From the NCBI RefSeq assembly GCF_900107165.1, contig NZ_FNOY01000021.1, positions 1-45,153 of the forward strand: DNA of 45,153 nucleotides. The letters are read 5' to 3'. Shown piece after piece: positions 11,973 through 22,980 of the stretch; the stretch's first letter is position 1, and the number at the start of each line of letters is the position of its first letter. Under the pieces are notes generated by a model. That model was not told the origin of the DNA and made no database searches. It saw only the letters and a list, made by a program, of their open reading frames with translations. The stretch comes from Nitrosomonas halophila. Its GTDB lineage: Bacteria; Pseudomonadota; Gammaproteobacteria; Burkholderiales; Nitrosomonadaceae. Made by a program: the position numbers and the translations under genes.

Positions 11973-12866
11973 TCATTTGCTCAATAGCTTGTCTGCCCGC
12001 GAAAAGACCCAGGTGCGGGTAATATGCAAAATATCGGTATCGCGCTTAATGTCCGGAGGAAAGGGGGCGAAGCCATTGCGTGCAGCGAGCCTGACAATCC
12101 GGATGGCCGCATCATCCAGTATTTGTATGCCTGACGAGCGGTCGATGCCTATCGATTCCAGGCTGCCGTCAGAACGGATGCCTACCGTCAGTTGCAGACT
12201 GCCGTAAAGCTTCTCTTTCCTGGCGGCTTCCGGGTAATTCAGGTTGCCGATGCGCTCGACTTTGAGGCGCCAGTCCTCCAGATAGCGGGCAAAACGATAT
12301 TCGCGCGTGCGCGCGCCAATAAATTTGCGCTTGGGACGCTTTTGGTAAGCTTCGTGCTCCTTGGCGATTTGTGCTTCCAGGCGAGCAATTTCGCGACTGC
12401 GTTGCAGCAAATCGACATCTTTATCCGGGCTGGTGGGTTGTGCTTGCACAGGTTTGGACTGAGGGGGTGTTTGCACAACAGCGGTTGCGTTTTCAGCCGC
12501 TGTCAACAGCTTCTTGACTTCTTTTTCCAACAGCCGGGTTTTCTGCTCGGCCTCGGCGAGCTCGATCTCCGGCTTGACGCCGGGCAAGACCGGAAGCGGC
12601 GTTTTGGCATGCCGGTCCTCATCAACGTTGCCGCCTCCGTCGAGGTTGGCCTGGGCCAACACATGGGTGTCAACCGGTTTGGGCCCGGATCGGCTATTCA
12701 CCAGAATCACATCTATCGATTTGGCTACCTTGGTGGATGTTGGCTCGGAAAGCTTGAACGATACGCTCAGCAGGACAAATGCATGGAGTATCAGGGACAG
12801 CAGCAGTGCAATATAAATCCTGCGATGCTGCCGAGCTGAATCATTCACAATATCCGTATGCAACAT
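11973..12866 (-). CDS. TonB-like energy transducer
   Basis: A 297-aa inner-membrane-anchored protein with one N-terminal helix (about residues 17-38), a Pro/Lys/Glu-rich and partly coiled-coil periplasmic linker, and a TonB C-terminal domain from about residue 200. That domain includes NYPEAARKEKLYGSLQLTV, followed by the strand GSLESIGIDRSSGIQILDDAA. TonB proteins carry proton-motive energy to outer-membrane receptors. No exbB/exbD genes are adjacent, so this could be a stand-alone TonB paralogue rather than the main TonB. It starts 6 bp after the RNase gene and is probably cotranscribed with rnb, aroE and mtgA. Confidence 0.88.
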   Translation of the reverse strand: MLHTDIVNDSARQHRRIYIALLLSLILHAFVLLSVSFKLSEPTSTKVAKSIDVILVNSRSGPKPVDTHVLAQANLDGGGNVDEDRHAKTPLPVLPGVKPEIELAEAEQKTRLLEKEVKKLLTAAENATAVVQTPPQSKPVQAQPTSPDKDVDLLQRSREIARLEAQIAKEHEAYQKRPKRKFIGARTREYRFARYLEDWRLKVERIGNLNYPEAARKEKLYGSLQLTVGIRSDGSLESIGIDRSSGIQILDDAAIRIVRLAARNGFAPFPPDIKRDTDILHITRTWVFSRADKLLSK

Positions 12867-12872
12867 GGGGCA

Positions 12873-14729
12873 TCAATTTTCACTTTTACCGCGAAACATG
12901 GCATTCAACGAGCGCTCGATTAAATCGATTTGTGAAATTTCTAATGTGACTGCTGTCCCGGGTGCTAGGTCCGGTAGTGAGGGAACCCGGATTGTCAATG
13001 GCAAGCGATCAAATTTAACCAGATTTTCCTTGATGACAACAGCATCAGCGATGTGGATGTTTTCCTGCAATAGCCAGCGCAGGCACCAATAACGCTCCAT
13101 GCCGCGCTGAAACTCCGCATAAGTTGCGTAAGCCAATTCGAAATCCCGCATGGCGACTAATATCGCATCGCTGTCCCGGGTGTAGGGGGGAGGCGTTTCG
13201 GATACAAACGCGATCAGCTGACGCTGGTTGATGAGATCGACATAACGGCGCATGGGCGAGCTGCTCCAGGCATATTGCGATACGCCCAGGCCTTGATGCG
13301 GTGCGGGAGAGAGGCTCATTCGGACCTTGCCGTTACCCTGGCTGCGATAAATGCCCGCGAGCCCCGCATTCGCAAGCTGTTTGCCCCATTCGGCATTTGC
13401 GAAAATCATCAGTTCCGACACCACTCTGTCGATGGGTGCGCCACGGCGGCGTTCGAAAATCATGACATGATCTTGCTCGACAACAAAACTGTAATCGACT
13501 TTATCGCTGTTGCTATCCTGTTCCTTGCCGCGCAGTTTTTCCATTTTGCAGGCAAAATTCCAGAGCAGCCGGAGTTCATGGGCAAAGGGATAATCCAGTT
13601 GGTTGTCCCTGAGCGTGTCCTCGTTGAAATGCTGTTCGAGGGTATCGTGGCGCAAATTGGTGGATACCTGGATGGTTTCGATCTTGCTGAACGTCTCGGT
13701 GACGGTAAAATCATCTGCAACATTGAGATAAAGCGAAAGCACTGGGCAGTGGCGTGATTCCCCCAATGTGTAATGCTGAATCACTTCCTCGGGCAGCATG
13801 GTGATTTTATGACCGGGCAGATAGACCGTCGATAAACGTCTGGCAGCTGCTTGGTCGAGAGGGGATCCCGGCGTGATGCCCAATGCGGGTGCAGCGATAT
13901 GGATGCCGATCCGGAAACTGCCGTAGCTCAGCGGGGTGACTGAGAACGCGTCGTCGATTTCAGTGGTGGCTGCATCATCGATACTGAATGCCGTGACGTC
14001 TGCCAACGGTAAATCTTCCAGGTCGGTTCTGATGAAATCTGCAGCATGCGGATCAAATGCGGTCCCTTCCGGGAAGTGCTCATACACGAACTGATTGAAA
14101 TGATAATCATGGGCTGACGGAATTGCGCCGCATTCCTTCAGCAGTTTGGGTGCACTCAATTTGGTAGCATTGCAGGCTGACTCGAGCGCTTTCCATTCAA
14201 TGGTATTTTTGTCGGGCCGGTAAAGCAGATCGTTCACGAGCGGCTTGAATGCATCGGGAAGCTTGAAGGTCGTTAATTGCTCCACATAGCCTGCCTGTTT
14301 TTCTGCAGCCAAGCGTTTTTTTTCCTGGCTGGCCAGCGCCGCCTGCAAGATTTCCGGTGGCGCGGCCTTGTAGCGGCCATGCCCCTTTCTGTGGAAATAG
14401 ATCGGGTGGCCGTTCAGCAGCATCATGATGGCAGCGATTTCCACAGGGCTGGGCGTGCGGCCAAAATATTCGGTCGCCAGATCGGCGCCAGTAAATTCCT
14501 GATTTTCCTCGCAACATTCCCAGAGGAAATCTACATCCAAGTCATCGACGATCTCTTGTGCCTGCTGCATGAATTCGCACAGAGACGGCGTTTCAAAGCG
14601 CAGCAGCACTGCGGCCGCTTTGATTTTCGAACGCTTGCCATGCATGGCTTCAATTTGTAGCGAGGTCGTGTTGTCGGCAAGTATGCCGCCAACCTTGAAG
14701 CCTCCGGCTTCTTCATAAAAAACATTCAC
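12873..14729 (-). CDS. RNase II/R-family exoribonuclease (RNB domain)
   Basis: A 618-aa 3'-5' exoribonuclease. The N-terminal part (about residues 1-200) is a divergent helical and OB-like region. The RNB catalytic domain follows, with FSIDDAATTEIDDAFSV at about 247-262 supplying the metal-binding aspartates, and SPMRRYVDLINQRQL supplying the conserved Arg and Asp toward the end. A short S1-like tail (TIRVPSLPDLAPGTAVTLEIS) closes the protein. It is shorter than RNase R and matches the compact RNB proteins found next to tonB-aroE in betaproteobacteria. It is the first gene of the minus-strand run; the promoter must lie in 14730-15070. Confidence 0.9.
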   Translation of the reverse strand: MNVFYEEAGGFKVGGILADNTTSLQIEAMHGKRSKIKAAAVLLRFETPSLCEFMQQAQEIVDDLDVDFLWECCEENQEFTGADLATEYFGRTPSPVEIAAIMMLLNGHPIYFHRKGHGRYKAAPPEILQAALASQEKKRLAAEKQAGYVEQLTTFKLPDAFKPLVNDLLYRPDKNTIEWKALESACNATKLSAPKLLKECGAIPSAHDYHFNQFVYEHFPEGTAFDPHAADFIRTDLEDLPLADVTAFSIDDAATTEIDDAFSVTPLSYGSFRIGIHIAAPALGITPGSPLDQAAARRLSTVYLPGHKITMLPEEVIQHYTLGESRHCPVLSLYLNVADDFTVTETFSKIETIQVSTNLRHDTLEQHFNEDTLRDNQLDYPFAHELRLLWNFACKMEKLRGKEQDSNSDKVDYSFVVEQDHVMIFERRRGAPIDRVVSELMIFANAEWGKQLANAGLAGIYRSQGNGKVRMSLSPAPHQGLGVSQYAWSSSPMRRYVDLINQRQLIAFVSETPPPYTRDSDAILVAMRDFELAYATYAEFQRGMERYWCLRWLLQENIHIADAVVIKENLVKFDRLPLTIRVPSLPDLAPGTAVTLEISQIDLIERSLNAMFRGKSEN

Positions 14730-15267
14730 CAGATCAATCCCCGGGGCAGGCTAGAAATGCAGTTATGTGAGTCATTGTGTTAATCATATGATGCTGACGC
14801 GAGTTTGATTCAATAGATAGATCATAGCGGGAGTGGCGTTGTTCGCAAGGTCAATTACAGTGGCTGAAACATGTCGAATTCACCCCTGCGCGCGGAGGAG
14901 TGAAAAGAAATTCTGCCGTTCATGTTAACATAATGGTCATGAGACAAAATAATCCATAATGGCAAAAAGGCGTAAGCTGTTTGCAGGTGCAGAGTGGTCC
15001 TGCCTGACCGACATCGAGGCAGGGCGCAGCCTCGAGATAGATTGCCAGAACATTGAGAGTAGGTGACGGCTATGTTGGACGGAAACAAACGGATGATAGG
15101 GGCGAAATGTGCTTCTGAAGCGAATACCCCAATTATGAATGGCTTTGTCGTCTATTTCAATGATGTCTTTTTCGCATGGCAGTTTCCATGGAACAATGAT
15201 CAGCGCCTCCTGAATTAAGTAAACTACTCTACTGCATTTTTCTAAACTCCAATCTCATTCTAAGCTG
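14730..15267. other. Divergent intergenic region between the RNase gene and gltX
   Basis: A 538-bp spacer between divergently transcribed genes. It should contain promoters for both, but I see no strong -35/-10 pair. It includes one short frame with a ribosome binding site (15072-15218, listed separately). No RNA gene is recognisable. Confidence 0.4.
15072..15218 (+). CDS. Possible small protein upstream of gltX (48 aa)
   Basis: An ATG with AGGTGA 5 nt upstream opens a 48-codon frame ending in TAA, 49 bp before gltX. The product begins MLDGNKRMIGAK and has an aromatic segment FVVYFNDVFFAWQFPW. There is no known family and no signal peptide. It could be a leader peptide, a small gene or chance; only the ribosome binding site and position support it. 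Confidence 0.25.
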   Translation: MLDGNKRMIGAKCASEANTPIMNGFVVYFNDVFFAWQFPWNNDQRLLN

Positions 15268-16659
15268 ATGGTAAGAACGCGTTTTGCTCCCAGTCCCACT
15301 GGCTATCTTCATATTGGCGGTGCACGTACCGCCCTATTTTCCTGGGCATACGCCCGCAACCAGGGTGGAAAATTCATTCTGAGAATAGAGGATACCGATC
15401 TTGAACGTTCCAGCCAGCAATCTGTACAAGCCATTCTCGATGGGATGGCCTGGCTCGGTCTCGATTATGATGAAGGGCCCTATTATCAAATGCAGCGCCT
15501 GAACCGCTATCAGGAAGTCGCTGAACAACTTCTGCAGCATAATCTCGCCTATTACTGCTATGCCAGCAAGGAAGAACTCGATATCTTGCGGGAACAGCAG
15601 CGCGCGGCTGGCCTCAAACCCCGTTATGACGGGCGCTGGCGTGACAGCAAACAGTCTCCTCCAGCAGGGGTCAAGCCGGTGATTCGTTTGAAAACACCTC
15701 GGGAAGGGCATGTGGTGTTCAATGATCTGGTCAAGGGGAAAGTCGCTGTGGCCAATCACGAGCTGGATGATTTGGTGCTGGTGAGAAGCGACGGCACGCC
15801 GACCTATAATTTTGGTGTGGTGCTCGACGATCTGGATATGGGTATTACGCATGTCATCCGGGGTGATGATCATGTCAATAATACGCCCCGGCAGGTCAAT
15901 ATCCTGAAAGCGCTGGGTGCGTCCATTCCTGAATATGCACATGTGCCAATGATCCTAGGGGCCGATGGTGAGCGCCTTTCCAAACGGCATGGAGCGGTTT
16001 CTGTGACGCATTACCGCGATCAAGGCTATTTGCCGGAAGCGCTGATCAATTATCTGGCGCGTTTGGGCTGGTCACATGGAGACGAGGAAATCTTCAGTCG
16101 TGCACAGTTGATAGATTGGTTTGATCTGGCTGCAATTAATCATTCGCCTGCAAAATTCAATCCGGAAAAACTGGGCTGGCTGAATCAGCAATATATTAAA
16201 GTGGCAGATGATGTGCGTTTGGCGGAATTGGTCATGCCTTTTCTGAAAGCAAGAGGATGCGATTCGGCGGGTGACCTTGATTTAGCCAGGATTATGCATT
16301 TATTGAAAGAGCGCGTGAGCACCATCGAGGAATTGGCTGATGCAGCGGTTTATTTTTTCCGACCAATCGAGCCTACCGAAGAACTTAGATCACGCCATTT
16401 CAAGGCTGGGATTTATCCGGTACTGCAGCATTTAATCGGTCAATTTGCCGCGATTGAATGGAAGCGGGAGGTCATTCATGGTGAGATCAAGGAAACCGTT
16501 GCTCAACATGGCCTGAAATTTCCAAATCTGGCCATGCCGCTGCGCGTAATGGTGACCGGCGAAGCGCAGACACCCGCCATTGATGCGGTCCTGGAACTAC
16601 TTGGGAGAGAAGAGACGCTGAATCGCATGCGTCAGCAACTCAACAACTTCCCTGAGTGA
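15268..16659 (+). CDS. gltX: Glutamyl-tRNA synthetase
   Basis: A 463-aa class I aminoacyl-tRNA synthetase that charges tRNA-Glu in the cytoplasm. It has the HIGH-type motif APSPTGYLHIGGART near the start, ILRIEDTDLERS for glutamate binding, the acceptor-binding region with GVVLDDLDMGITHVIRGDDH, the KMSKS-type motif RLSKRHGA, and a helical anticodon-binding domain. Length and order match the bacterial discriminating enzyme. The ATG at 15268 gives the family N-terminus MVRTRFAPSPTG. It is monocistronic by appearance, with long spacers on both sides. Confidence 0.97.
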   Translation: MVRTRFAPSPTGYLHIGGARTALFSWAYARNQGGKFILRIEDTDLERSSQQSVQAILDGMAWLGLDYDEGPYYQMQRLNRYQEVAEQLLQHNLAYYCYASKEELDILREQQRAAGLKPRYDGRWRDSKQSPPAGVKPVIRLKTPREGHVVFNDLVKGKVAVANHELDDLVLVRSDGTPTYNFGVVLDDLDMGITHVIRGDDHVNNTPRQVNILKALGASIPEYAHVPMILGADGERLSKRHGAVSVTHYRDQGYLPEALINYLARLGWSHGDEEIFSRAQLIDWFDLAAINHSPAKFNPEKLGWLNQQYIKVADDVRLAELVMPFLKARGCDSAGDLDLARIMHLLKERVSTIEELADAAVYFFRPIEPTEELRSRHFKAGIYPVLQHLIGQFAAIEWKREVIHGEIKETVAQHGLKFPNLAMPLRVMVTGEAQTPAIDAVLELLGREETLNRMRQQLNNFPE

Positions 16660-16889
16660 TATGTAAACCTGAAAACCCCGGTTGACCGTTAGCGGAAAGG
16701 ACTGAAAGCATGAAGCAAAAAGACTCATTCAAATGTCATGATGCCGTATTGCGTCTTGCCAGAATAAAAGCCAATCTACCGCTAAATCTTATCCAGCTGA
16801 GGTTGTTAGGGTGAGCGGCGTGAAAAATGGAGCGATCACCGCCCAGTACGCCGGGTGGCATGCCGTACCCGGGAATTCGATACCGCTTT

Positions 16890-16925
16890 GGCTGGAAGGC
16901 GTTCGAGCATTTCCAGCCGTTTTCT
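16890..16925 (+). terminator. Possible terminator hairpin after gltX
   Basis: ggctggaa (16890-16897) and ttccagcc (16911-16918) form an 8-bp perfect stem with a 13-nt loop, followed by gttttct. It lies 230 bp after the gltX stop. The loop is long for an intrinsic terminator, so support is modest. Confidence 0.35.
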
Positions 16926-16952
16926 CCAGAACCAGATCCTGTCTATCATGGC

Positions 16953-16981
16953 TTCTGATTAACGTTACATTTGAATACAAT
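16953..16981 (+). promoter_or_regulatory. Possible sigma-70 promoter for metH
   Basis: ttctga (16953-16958), a 17-bp spacer and tacaat (16976-16981) resemble a -35/-10 pair with a good -10 and a poor -35. It would give a metH leader of about 245 nt. Confidence 0.3.
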
Positions 16982-17233
16982 TTTTAAACCTACATTTCTC
17001 GGCTAACAATCCATCAAGCGTCAACAACATAAATTCACCCTGTGCAGAAATTGCTTATGCTGGCTTGCAAGTGTGCTGGATGCAGTGAAGACTCACGATC
17101 TGGCAGATCCAGGGTTGTCTGGCGATAGCTGGCAATAGACATATCCCGGTGGAGCATGATGTCTTGATCAGCGCCCACAGTCTGCGCGTGCCGGCCAGTC
17201 TCCGGCTGAGAAAGCTAAATTAAAGGGTTTTTT

Positions 17234-20200
17234 ATGACAATGCATGAACGTACGGCTTTGCTTAAACAATTGCTTGCTGAGCGGATTCTCTTGCTGGATG
17301 GCGCGATGGGGACGATGATCCAGAGCCACAAGCTCAGTGAGTCGGATTACCGGGGGGAGCGTTTTGCGGATTTTCCGCACGATCTCAAGGGCAATAACGA
17401 TTTGCTGACGCTCACCAGACCGGACGTGATCCGTTCGATTCATCGCGCCTATCTCGAAGCCGGGTCGGATATCATCGAGACCAATACCTTCAATTCCAAT
17501 GCGCCGTCGATGGCCGATTACCACATGCAGGATCTGGTCTATGAGCTCAATCTGACTGGTGCGCGTTTGGCATTTGAAGAGGCCCAGGCGATGGAGAGCC
17601 GATCGCCCGGTCAACCCCGCTTTGTGGCCGGGGTGATCGGCCCGACCACCAAAACGGCCTCCATTTCACCCGATGTCAATGATCCCGGCTTCCGTGCAAT
17701 TACTTTTGACGAGCTGGTCGACAGCTATTCCGAATCGGTGCGTGGTCTGGTCGATGGCGGGGTGGATATTCTGTTGGTCGAGACCATATTTGATACCCTC
17801 AATGCCAAGGCAGCATTGTTCGCCATCGATCAATATTTTGAGACCCATGGCATTTATCTGCCGGTGATGATTTCGGTCACGATTACCGATGCATCGGGAC
17901 GCAATCTTTCCGGGCAGACGCCGGAAGCTTTCTGGAATTCAGTGCGCCACGTGCAACCCCTGTCGGTCGGAATCAACTGCGCGTTGGGCGCGGAATTGAT
18001 GCGTCCTTATGTCGAGGAGATGTCGAATGTGGCCGAAGTGTATACCAGCGCGCATCCCAATGCGGGGTTACCGAATCCACTGGCGGAGACAGGTTACGAT
18101 GAAACGCCCGAATATACCGCGCGTTTGATCAAGGATTTCGCGCAATCAGGGTTTGTCAATATCGTGGGCGGATGCTGCGGGACAACGCCGTCACATATCG
18201 CTGCCATTGCACAGGCCATAGATGGTGTGCCGCCCCGCAAGCTGCCGGATTTGCCCAAGAAACTGAGGTTGTCCGGACTGGAGCCACTCAATATCGACGA
18301 AGATTCGCTGTTTGTGAACGTCGGGGAACGTACCAATGTGACCGGTTCCAAAGCCTTCGCACGCCTGATTCTCAATGACAATTACGCCGAAGCGCTGGCC
18401 ATTGCGCGCAGTCAGGTGGAAAACGGGGCGCAGATCATCGATATCAATATGGATGAAGCGATGCTCGATTCGCAGAAAGCGATGGTGACCTTTCTCAATC
18501 TGGTTGCCGCCGAGCCGGATATCAGCCGGGTGCCGATCATGCTGGATTCCAGTAAATGGACGGTGATCGAGGCCGGCCTCAAATGCGTGCAAGGTAAGGC
18601 GATTATCAATTCCATTAGCCTCAAGGAAGGCGAGGCAGAGTTTCTGCACCATGCCAGGCTGGCGCGCCGTTACGGGGCAGCAGTGATTGTCATGGCCTTC
18701 GATGAGAGCGGGCAGGCCGATACCCAGCAGCGTAAAGTGGAGATTTGCACACGCAGCTATCAGCTGCTGACCGAACAAGCCGATTTTGCGCCAGAGGATA
18801 TTATTTTCGATCCCAATATTTTTGCTATTGCCACCGGTATCGAAGAGCACAATAACTACGCGCTCGATTTTATTCAGGCGATCAAGATTATCAAGAAGAC
18901 GTTGCCATATGCCAAGATTAGCGGTGGCGTGTCCAATGTCTCATTTTCGTTTCGTGGCAATGAGCCGATTCGTGAAGCGATACACACCGCGTTTTTATAT
19001 CACGCTGTCCAGGCTGGCATGACCATGGGTATTGTCAATGCCGGGCAACTGGGCGTCTACTCAGACATTCCTGCAGATTTATTGGAGCATGTTGAAGATG
19101 TGCTGTTGAATCGGCGGCCTGATGCGACCGAACGGCTAGTGGAATTTGCGGAACATTTCAAAGGACAGAAAAAAGAGCAGGTCGAGGATCTTGCCTGGCG
19201 TGAGGAACCGGTGCGTCAGCGTTTGACGCATGCATTGGTCAAGGGTATCAGTAGCCATATCGTTGAGGATACCGAGCTCATTCGGCAGGAAATCGAGCAG
19301 CAGGGCGGCAAGCCGATTGAAGTCATCGAAGGGCCGCTCATGGATGGCATGAATGTCGTGGGTGATTTGTTCGGGGCGGGCAAAATGTTTTTGCCGCAGG
19401 TGGTCAAGTCCGCGCGCGTGATGAAGCAGGCGGTGGCTTATCTGTTGCCGTATATCGAAGCTGAGAAAAAAATCTCCGGGGATAACAAGCCCAAAGGCAA
19501 GATCGTGGTGGCCACGGTCAAGGGTGACGTGCATGATATCGGCAAGAATATCGTGGCGGTGGTCCTGCAATGCAATAATTTCGAAGTCGTTAATATGGGG
19601 GTCATGGTGCCCAGTGCACAGATTCTGGAAACCGCGCGCCAGGAAAAAGCCGATATTATCGGCCTGTCAGGACTGATTACTCCGTCTCTGGAGGAAATGG
19701 CGCATGTCGCCAAGGAAATGGAGCGCGAAGGGTTTACCATGCCGCTGCTGATTGGCGGGGCGACCACCTCGCGCGTGCATACGGCTGTCAAAATTTCACC
19801 GCACTACAGTGGCGTGACGGTATGGGTGCCTGATGCCAGCCGCGCGGTGGGTGTATGCAGCAACCTGATGTCTGAAGATCTTCATGCCGACTATATTCGG
19901 CAAGTCAAAGCCGAGCAGGAGAAAAACCGCGCGCAACATAAAAACAAGAAAGGGCCTTCCAAATTATTGACGCTTGAGGAAGCCAGGGCCAACGCCTTCA
20001 AAACCGACTGGCAAGCATACACGCCCCTGGAGCCGAGCTTTCTGGGGCTGCGGACCCTCAATAATTATCCATTGGAAACATTGGTGCCCTATATTGACTG
20101 GACACCTTTTTTTCAGGCATGGGAGCTTTCGGGGCGCTACCCGGCGATCTTGCAGGACGAGATTGTCGGTGAGGCGGCCAGCAATCTTTTCCGAGATGCC

Positions 20201-20947
20201 CAGGCCATGCTCAAGAAGATTATCGAGCAAAAATGGTTGTCAGCCAATGCCGTGATCGGCCTCTTCCCCGCCAATACGGTCAACCAGGATGACATTGAGA
20301 TCTATGCTGACCGGCATCGCAGTCAAGTCTTGATGACATATCACACACTCCGTCAGCAGACGGTCAAACCAGCCGGACGGCCCAATCTGGCGCTGGCTGA
20401 TTTCATCGCTCCGCGCGAGACGGGGGTTGCGGATACGATCGGCCTGTTCGCGGTCAGCGCCGGTTTCGGTATCGACGAACGGGTGCAGGCTTTCGAAGCT
20501 GCGCATGATGATTACAGCGCCATCATATTGAAGGCGCTGGCTGACCGGCTGGCAGAGGCCTTCGCCGAGCATATGCATGCCCGTGTCCGCCGTGAATTCT
20601 GGGGATATGCGAGCACGGAGAATCTCGGGAACGACCAGCTGATTAATGAACAATATCAGGGCATCCGTCCGGCGCCGGGTTATCCTGCATGTCCCGACCA
20701 TACCGAGAAGGGGCCACTGTTCGCGTTGCTCGAAGCGGAGAAACGGACCGGTATCATTGTGACAGAGTCTTACGCAATGGTGCCGACTGCCGCAGTGTCC
20801 GGTTTTTATTTCGCACATCCGGCATCCTCCTATTTTGCGGTAGGAAAAATCGGTAAGGATCAAGTCGAGGATTATGCAAAACGAAAAGGGTGGACGTTGG
20901 AAGAAGCAGAAAGATGGCTGGCGCCGGCGCTGGCTTACGAGCGTTAA
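17234..20947 (+). CDS. metH: Cobalamin-dependent methionine synthase
   Basis: Transfers a methyl group from methyltetrahydrofolate through cobalamin to homocysteine, giving methionine. The protein has 1237 aa; the E. coli enzyme is similar. The homocysteine domain comes first: [11 protein letters not shown] at its start, then [11 protein letters not shown] and [13 protein letters not shown] bearing the zinc cysteines. Next are the pterin domain ([12 protein letters not shown]), the cap and B12 domain with [10 protein letters not shown] supplying the His ligand, and the C-terminal reactivation domain with [15 protein letters not shown] and [12 protein letters not shown] for AdoMet. AAAGGG lies 6 nt upstream of the ATG. 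Full length with no frameshift, so the organism needs cobalamin for this step. Confidence 0.97.
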   Translation: MTMHERTALLKQLLAERILLLDGAMGTMIQSHKLSESDYRGERFADFPHDLKGNNDLLTLTRPDVIRSIHRAYLEAGSDIIETNTFNSNAPSMADYHMQDLVYELNLTGARLAFEEAQAMESRSPGQPRFVAGVIGPTTKTASISPDVNDPGFRAITFDELVDSYSESVRGLVDGGVDILLVETIFDTLNAKAALFAIDQYFETHGIYLPVMISVTITDASGRNLSGQTPEAFWNSVRHVQPLSVGINCALGAELMRPYVEEMSNVAEVYTSAHPNAGLPNPLAETGYDETPEYTARLIKDFAQSGFVNIVGGCCGTTPSHIAAIAQAIDGVPPRKLPDLPKKLRLSGLEPLNIDEDSLFVNVGERTNVTGSKAFARLILNDNYAEALAIARSQVENGAQIIDINMDEAMLDSQKAMVTFLNLVAAEPDISRVPIMLDSSKWTVIEAGLKCVQGKAIINSISLKEGEAEFLHHARLARRYGAAVIVMAFDESGQADTQQRKVEICTRSYQLLTEQADFAPEDIIFDPNIFAIATGIEEHNNYALDFIQAIKIIKKTLPYAKISGGVSNVSFSFRGNEPIREAIHTAFLYHAVQAGMTMGIVNAGQLGVYSDIPADLLEHVEDVLLNRRPDATERLVEFAEHFKGQKKEQVEDLAWREEPVRQRLTHALVKGISSHIVEDTELIRQEIEQQGGKPIEVIEGPLMDGMNVVGDLFGAGKMFLPQVVKSARVMKQAVAYLLPYIEAEKKISGDNKPKGKIVVATVKGDVHDIGKNIVAVVLQCNNFEVVNMGVMVPSAQILETARQEKADIIGLSGLITPSLEEMAHVAKEMEREGFTMPLLIGGATTSRVHTAVKISPHYSGVTVWVPDASRAVGVCSNLMSEDLHADYIRQVKAEQEKNRAQHKNKKGPSKLLTLEEARANAFKTDWQAYTPLEPSFLGLRTLNNYPLETLVPYIDWTPFFQAWELSGRYPAILQDEIVGEAASNLFRDAQAMLKKIIEQKWLSANAVIGLFPANTVNQDDIEIYADRHRSQVLMTYHTLRQQTVKPAGRPNLALADFIAPRETGVADTIGLFAVSAGFGIDERVQAFEAAHDDYSAIILKALADRLAEAFAEHMHARVRREFWGYASTENLGNDQLINEQYQGIRPAPGYPACPDHTEKGPLFALLEAEKRTGIIVTESYAMVPTAAVSGFYFAHPASSYFAVGKIGKDQVEDYAKRKGWTLEEAERWLAPALAYER

Positions 20948-21055
20948 TCCCGTGCTTCCCGGTGGGTGGTCATGCTGCTGCCCATCCAACTGGAGATTAC
21001 GGGTGTAATTTGTCGAGAACGAAACCAACTTGACTATATGATTTGAGAGGTAAAT

Positions 21056-22849
21056 TTGACGGCTGAATGGATAAATCCACTGCTGGTGGGGCTGGTTATT
21101 CTGTTTCTTTTGCTGACTTTTGTGCGGGAATGGACCAAGCCGGATATCGCAGTGATTCTTGCAGTGGCGGCAATGCTGATACTGGGCCTGCTGGACAGCG
21201 GCCAGGTGCTGAGTGTTTTCAGCAACAGTGCGCCGATTACGATTGCAGGACTGTTTATCATCAGCGCGGCGCTTGAGAAGACGGGTTGTGTGAGTAAACT
21301 CGTGCAGTGGATAGGCGGAGCGGCAGGAAAGAGTGAGCAGAAGCTGCTGGCCATCATCATGCTCACGGCGCTGCTGGTTTCTCCCTTCATCAACAACACG
21401 CCAGTCGTGATGGTAATGATGCCTGCCATCATTACGATGGCCACAAGGTTGCAGGCAGCGCCTTCTCGTTTTCTGATTCCGCTTTCTTATGCAACGATCC
21501 TGGGCGGCATGATGACTATGGTCGGGACTTCGACCAATATTCTGGTCGATGGTGTCGCGCGCGATATGGGGTTGGCCGCCTTCGGTGTTTTTGAAATTAC
21601 CGTGCCAGCCGCCTTTCTCGGCTTACTGGGGTGTCTGTTCATTTACTTTTTTGCGCCCAAAGTGCTGCCTGTGCGCGAAACGCTGGCCCAGCAGTTTATC
21701 GGGGTGAGCGACCGGGCCTTCATGACCGAACTGTTTGTGCCCGAGAACTCGAGGCTGGCGGGAAAAACTCTGGCTGAAGCCAAACTGGGGCAGGCGGGTG
21801 TATCCGTGCTCAAGTTGTTTCGTGGCGATGAGATTATTTCCTCTCCGCTGGCCGACACCCGTCTGCAGGTTGGCGATCGGCTGGTGGTCCACAGCAAAAG
21901 CAGTGCCATGATGGATTTGCACTCGTCCGACCTGGTCGGACTGCAGGGTAACGCGGGGCATGATCTTGAGACATTGCGGCGCAAGGATGCAATTGTCATC
22001 GAGGCGATCGTGGGCTCAAGTTCGCGTTATACGCAACGGCCGATCCGTGATCTGGATTTGCTGGCACGCTACGGCATTCATTTGATTGCGGTGCATCGTA
22101 AAGATGCCAGTATTGGGGATGTGGTCGATGACTTTCAGTTGCAGTTTGGCGATGTGCTGCTGGTAGAGGGCACAGCGACACAGATCAGGCGGTTTTGTGA
22201 GAATGGGGACTTGTTTGCATTGACAGAAGGCAAAGTGACAACGCCTCGTCAACATAAGGCGCCCATTGCTCTGGCTGTGATAGCGGGTGTCATGTTGCTG
22301 GCTGCTTTTAAAGTGATGCCGATCGAAGCGCTGGCAATCATAGGGGTAGCGGTGGTGCTAGCGACGGGCTGTATTCGTTCGGACGAGGCCTATAAAGCGA
22401 TCGAATGGCCACTGATCGTGATGATTTTCGGCATGCTGGCAATCAGTATTGCCATGCGCGAGTCGGGCCTGGCCGATATGGTGGCAGGTGGCCTGCTATT
22501 ACTGGGCGTCGGGCTGGATCCTTGGTGGATGTTGCTGGTGGTGATCTTGTTGACTTCCGCATTGACCGAGATGTTAAGCAACAATGCCGTGGCTGTGCTG
22601 ATGACGCCGGTCGTGATCGGTCTTGCACAACAAATGGGCGTCGATGCGCGGCCTTTCGTGGTGGGAGTCATGTTCTCCGCCAGCATGAGCTTTGCGACAC
22701 CGATCGGCTATCAGACCAATACGCTCGTGTATAGCGCAGGTAATTATAAATTCAGTGATTTTGCGCGTCTGGGATTGCCGCTCAACGTGCTGCTGGGACT
22801 GGGTGCAGCCTGCTTGATTCCATTCTTCTGGCCGCTGACCGGGCCTTAA
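21056..22849 (+). CDS. SLC13/DASS-type permease with two TrkA-C domains
   Basis: A 597-aa inner-membrane transporter of the divalent anion/sodium symporter group, probably for a dicarboxylate, sulfate or similar anion; the substrate cannot be read from sequence. An N-terminal block of helices (residues 1-200) includes FINNTPVVMVMMPAI and the signature-like GGMMTMVGTSTNILVDG. Two cytosolic TrkA-C (RCK-type) domains follow at about 219-285 and 309-382. A second membrane block (about 400-597) contains the related LTEMLSNNAVAVLMTPVV and ATPIGYQTNTLVY. Translation probably starts at the TTG at 21056, because GAGAGG lies 5 nt upstream and no ATG is near. It follows metH after 108 bp. Confidence 0.88.
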   Translation: MTAEWINPLLVGLVILFLLLTFVREWTKPDIAVILAVAAMLILGLLDSGQVLSVFSNSAPITIAGLFIISAALEKTGCVSKLVQWIGGAAGKSEQKLLAIIMLTALLVSPFINNTPVVMVMMPAIITMATRLQAAPSRFLIPLSYATILGGMMTMVGTSTNILVDGVARDMGLAAFGVFEITVPAAFLGLLGCLFIYFFAPKVLPVRETLAQQFIGVSDRAFMTELFVPENSRLAGKTLAEAKLGQAGVSVLKLFRGDEIISSPLADTRLQVGDRLVVHSKSSAMMDLHSSDLVGLQGNAGHDLETLRRKDAIVIEAIVGSSSRYTQRPIRDLDLLARYGIHLIAVHRKDASIGDVVDDFQLQFGDVLLVEGTATQIRRFCENGDLFALTEGKVTTPRQHKAPIALAVIAGVMLLAAFKVMPIEALAIIGVAVVLATGCIRSDEAYKAIEWPLIVMIFGMLAISIAMRESGLADMVAGGLLLLGVGLDPWWMLLVVILLTSALTEMLSNNAVAVLMTPVVIGLAQQMGVDARPFVVGVMFSASMSFATPIGYQTNTLVYSAGNYKFSDFARLGLPLNVLLGLGAACLIPFFWPLTGP

Positions 22850-22980
22850 CATCACATTGGCCGGCGGCTGTGTCGGTATCCCGCAGAAGAGGCTGCGACA
22901 ATTTGTCGCATTCCCAGCGCGTTGTTCTGGGGTGATAATGAGTTGCCATTTTTTCAGGATCACTCAAATTAGGTATGGCA

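Larger units (their letters stand above)
16660..17233. other. Intergenic region between gltX and metH
   Basis: A 574-bp spacer without a convincing gene. It holds a hairpin at 16890-16918 and a promoter-like pair at 16953-16981. The remaining 250 bp upstream of metH would form a long leader. I looked for cobalamin, SAM and SAH riboswitch signatures and did not recognise one. Confidence 0.4.

Noticed and set aside
16982-17233. Cobalamin, SAM or SAH riboswitch before metH
   Set aside because: None of the conserved boxes I know for these classes could be found by eye.
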